Positions 6,020-7,172 of a DNA stretch of 7,172 nucleotides are shown here, in pieces. Each line of letters begins with the position of its first letter. Positions within the stretch are counted from its first letter, which is position 1. The notes beneath the pieces are model-generated. The model was not told the DNA's origin. It searched no databases and saw nothing but the letters and a program-made list of their open reading frames with translations. The DNA is from Deltaproteobacteria bacterium (GTDB lineage: Bacteria; Desulfobacterota; Desulfobacteria; Desulfobacterales; JAFDCJ01): positions 1 to 7,172 of the forward strand of contig JAFDDW010000088.1 in the NCBI GenBank assembly GCA_019310665.1. Reading direction: 5' to 3'. Made by a program: the position numbers and the translations under genes.

Positions 6020-6751
6020 ATGCGAGACGCTAAAGATTACGTCATTTTCCCCCTCGATGTCGCCTCGGAAGAAGAGGCCAAACGATATGTTGAGCTTCTG
6101 GCCGATCGGGTGGGATTGTTCAAAGTGGGACTTGAGCTTTTTATCCGCTCTGGCCCGGAGATTGTTCGGTTTATCAAATCAGCCGGTTCGGCTGGAGTGT
6201 TTTTGGATCTGAAGCTGCATGATATTCCGGCTACCGTATCCCGTGCCATGGACGGGGTCGCCGATCTGGGCGTACATTTTGCAACCGTTCACTGTGGTGA
6301 AACCTCAAAAATGCTGGAAGCCGCGGTGGCCGGGAGCAGGGGAGAAGTTCACATTCTCGGCGTAACGGTGCTTACCAGCGTTTCGGCGGAAGATATCGAA
6401 ACTGCCGGATACCGCGCTGAGTTTTATCCGGATTTATCCGGATTGGTTTTAAAGCGGGCTCGAATGGCCCGGAAAGCAGGGTGTGCCGGCGTGGTCTGTT
6501 CCGGTCTTGAAGCCATGGTAATCAAAGAACAGATCGGAACTGATTTTATCACTGTCACCCCGGGTATTCGTCCGTCATGGGCGGCAGGCCGGAAAGATGA
6601 TCAGCAGCGGATCACAACACCGGCCCAGGCCGTTGAAAATGGATCCGACTATATAGTCATCGGCAGGCCCATAAGAGATGCTTCAGACCCCCGGGAAGCC
6701 GCCGGGCGGGTTGCCGACGAGATCCAGGCAGCGCTTAGGAATGACGAATAG
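6020..6751 (+). CDS. pyrF: Orotidine 5'-phosphate decarboxylase
   Basis: PyrF decarboxylates OMP to UMP, the last step of de novo pyrimidine synthesis, in the cytoplasm. The 243-residue protein has the usual bacterial length and all landmarks of the TIM-barrel family: FPLDVAS with Asp13, FKVGLELF (34-41) with Lys35, the catalytic DxKxxD array in LDLKLHDIP (Asp63, Lys65, Asp68), HCGETSKML, GVTVLTS (114-120), VTPGIRP (179-185) and VIGRPI (213-218). Start ATG 6020 follows GAGG at 6008-6011. It lies downstream of rfbB on the same strand with a 132-bp gap filled mostly by a palindromic repeat, so cotranscription is possible but not assured. The last codons (AAT GAC GAA TAG) match the GAATGACGAA unit of the repeat that follows, suggesting the repeat supplied the gene's end. 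Confidence 0.95.
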   Translation: MRDAKDYVIFPLDVASEEEAKRYVELLADRVGLFKVGLELFIRSGPEIVRFIKSAGSAGVFLDLKLHDIPATVSRAMDGVADLGVHFATVHCGETSKMLEAAVAGSRGEVHILGVTVLTSVSAEDIETAGYRAEFYPDLSGLVLKRARMARKAGCAGVVCSGLEAMVIKEQIGTDFITVTPGIRPSWAAGRKDDQQRITTPAQAVENGSDYIVIGRPIRDASDPREAAGRVADEIQAALRNDE

Positions 6752-6760
6752 GAATGACGA
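6738..6760. repeat. Direct repeat GGAATGACGA x2 across the pyrF stop codon
   Basis: GGAATGACGA occurs at 6738-6747 (inside the pyrF C-terminal codons) and again at 6751-6760. These are outlying units of the palindromic element copy B, which begins in earnest at 6764. Confidence 0.75.
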
Positions 6761-6763
6761 TTT

Positions 6764-6883
6764 GGAATGTCGAATGAAGAATGTCGAATGAATAATTAAG
6801 GAATTCTGTCGATTTATATTTTTAAAAAGATAGAGCGAAGCGATTCCACCATTCGACATTCGACATTCGACATTCATCATTCC
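6764..6883. repeat. Palindromic intergenic element, copy B (pyrF-CBS gap)
   Basis: Same design as copy A. Outer arms of GAATGTC units (from 6764 and back from 6883) pair over most of 27 positions. The inner stem GGAATTCTGTC (6800-6810) pairs with GATAGA (6829-6834) plus ATTCC (6843-6847), again leaving GCGAAGCG (6835-6842) bulged. The loop is 18 bases and T/A-rich. It sits between the convergent ends of pyrF and the CBS gene, where it might act as a two-way transcription stop, although it lacks the canonical stem followed by a T-run. Its right end, read on the minus strand, is GGAATGA, which supplies the CBS gene stop. Confidence 0.88.
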
Positions 6884-7172
6884 GTTTGCATGAGTCGGCT
6901 AGCGGTACATGCGCGGCAGGAGCCCGAACGGAATCTGGCGGCATCTGACAGCGACAGGACGCCGACGATCTCTGTGGGATCGGACGCATGTACGAAGATG
7001 CGTTGTACATCCCTGAGCAGCATTTGCTGGATGGCATCGGATAACTCTGCTTCCCCGTGACAGGATTTTACCGGTGTGCTCATTACGATATCGGCTTCGA
7101 CGTCCACCGCAACACCGTGTTTGTAGGCCACGATCAGATCCGATTTGGATTCCACCCCCACCGCTTTGTTCT
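6877..7172 (-). CDS. CBS-domain protein, C-terminal part, cut by window edge
   Basis: The frame is open to the right edge (the three whole codons before the GTG at 7161 encode NKA), so this is the C-terminal 98 or so residues of a longer protein. It reads NKAVGVESKSDLIVAYKHG, then a CBS domain: DIVMSTPVKSC, a helix ELSDAIQQMLLRDVQRIFV, and EIVGVLSLSDAARF. CBS pairs usually bind adenosine nucleotides and regulate attached domains or act alone. The domain is followed by a short tail RSGSCRACTASR with a CxxC pair. A complete partner CBS domain probably lies upstream, outside the window. It converges with pyrF across repeat copy B, and its GAA-TGA end lies in that repeat. Its regulatory target is unknown. 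Confidence 0.82.
   Translation of the reverse strand, partial: NKAVGVESKSDLIVAYKHGVAVDVEADIVMSTPVKSCHGEAELSDAIQQMLLRDVQRIFVHASDPTEIVGVLSLSDAARFRSGSCRACTASRLMQTE

Noticed and set aside
5881..6883. CRISPR array based on repeated GAATGTCG units
   Set aside because: Units are only 7-8 bp, contiguous or palindromic, and have no regular unique spacers.

Overview
The window looks like chromosomal DNA from a Gram-negative bacterium of moderate GC content, most probably a deltaproteobacterium (Desulfobacterota, perhaps Desulfobacterales). This is inferred from the gene mix: LPS-sugar genes (gmhA, rfbB), a selenocysteine gene (selA), HDOD and CheD signalling domains, and a CBS protein with a Cys-rich tail. 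Short-period intergenic repeats of the GAATGTCGAATGACG type also resemble those I associate with that group. No plasmid, phage, tRNA, rRNA, CRISPR or transposase gene was seen.

Left block (1-4492, all minus strand). A tight leftward operon runs from a sigma70-like promoter near 4535-4563. Gene order is a CheD-HDOD fusion protein, selA, a TPR protein with a degenerate GGDEF domain, and the start of gmhA (cut by the window edge). The last three genes are linked by 4-bp ATGA stop/start overlaps. The CheD-HDOD and selA reading frames are in the same frame, separated by one amber codon and a 96-nt open leader. The promoter carries two small palindromes that are good operator candidates.

Divergent spacer (4493-4834, 342 bp). 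It holds the leftward promoter, a 15-bp tandem repeat, a GC-rich hairpin and the leader of rfbB.

Right block (4835-7172). rfbB (dTDP-glucose 4,6-dehydratase) and pyrF (orotidine 5'-phosphate decarboxylase) run rightward. The C-terminal part of a CBS-domain protein converges on pyrF from the right edge. Two related, roughly 120-bp palindromic elements lie on either side of pyrF. They share a core stem and a GCGAAGC mini-hairpin bulge, and their repeat ends supply the stop codons of rfbB, pyrF and the CBS gene.

The genes do not form one pathway. gmhA and rfbB both feed surface polysaccharide, selA serves selenoprotein synthesis and pyrF serves UMP synthesis. The most distinctive items are the CheD-HDOD fusion, the inactive-looking GGDEF-TPR protein coupled to selA, and the paired structured repeats. 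I found no convincing defence or other wholly new system.
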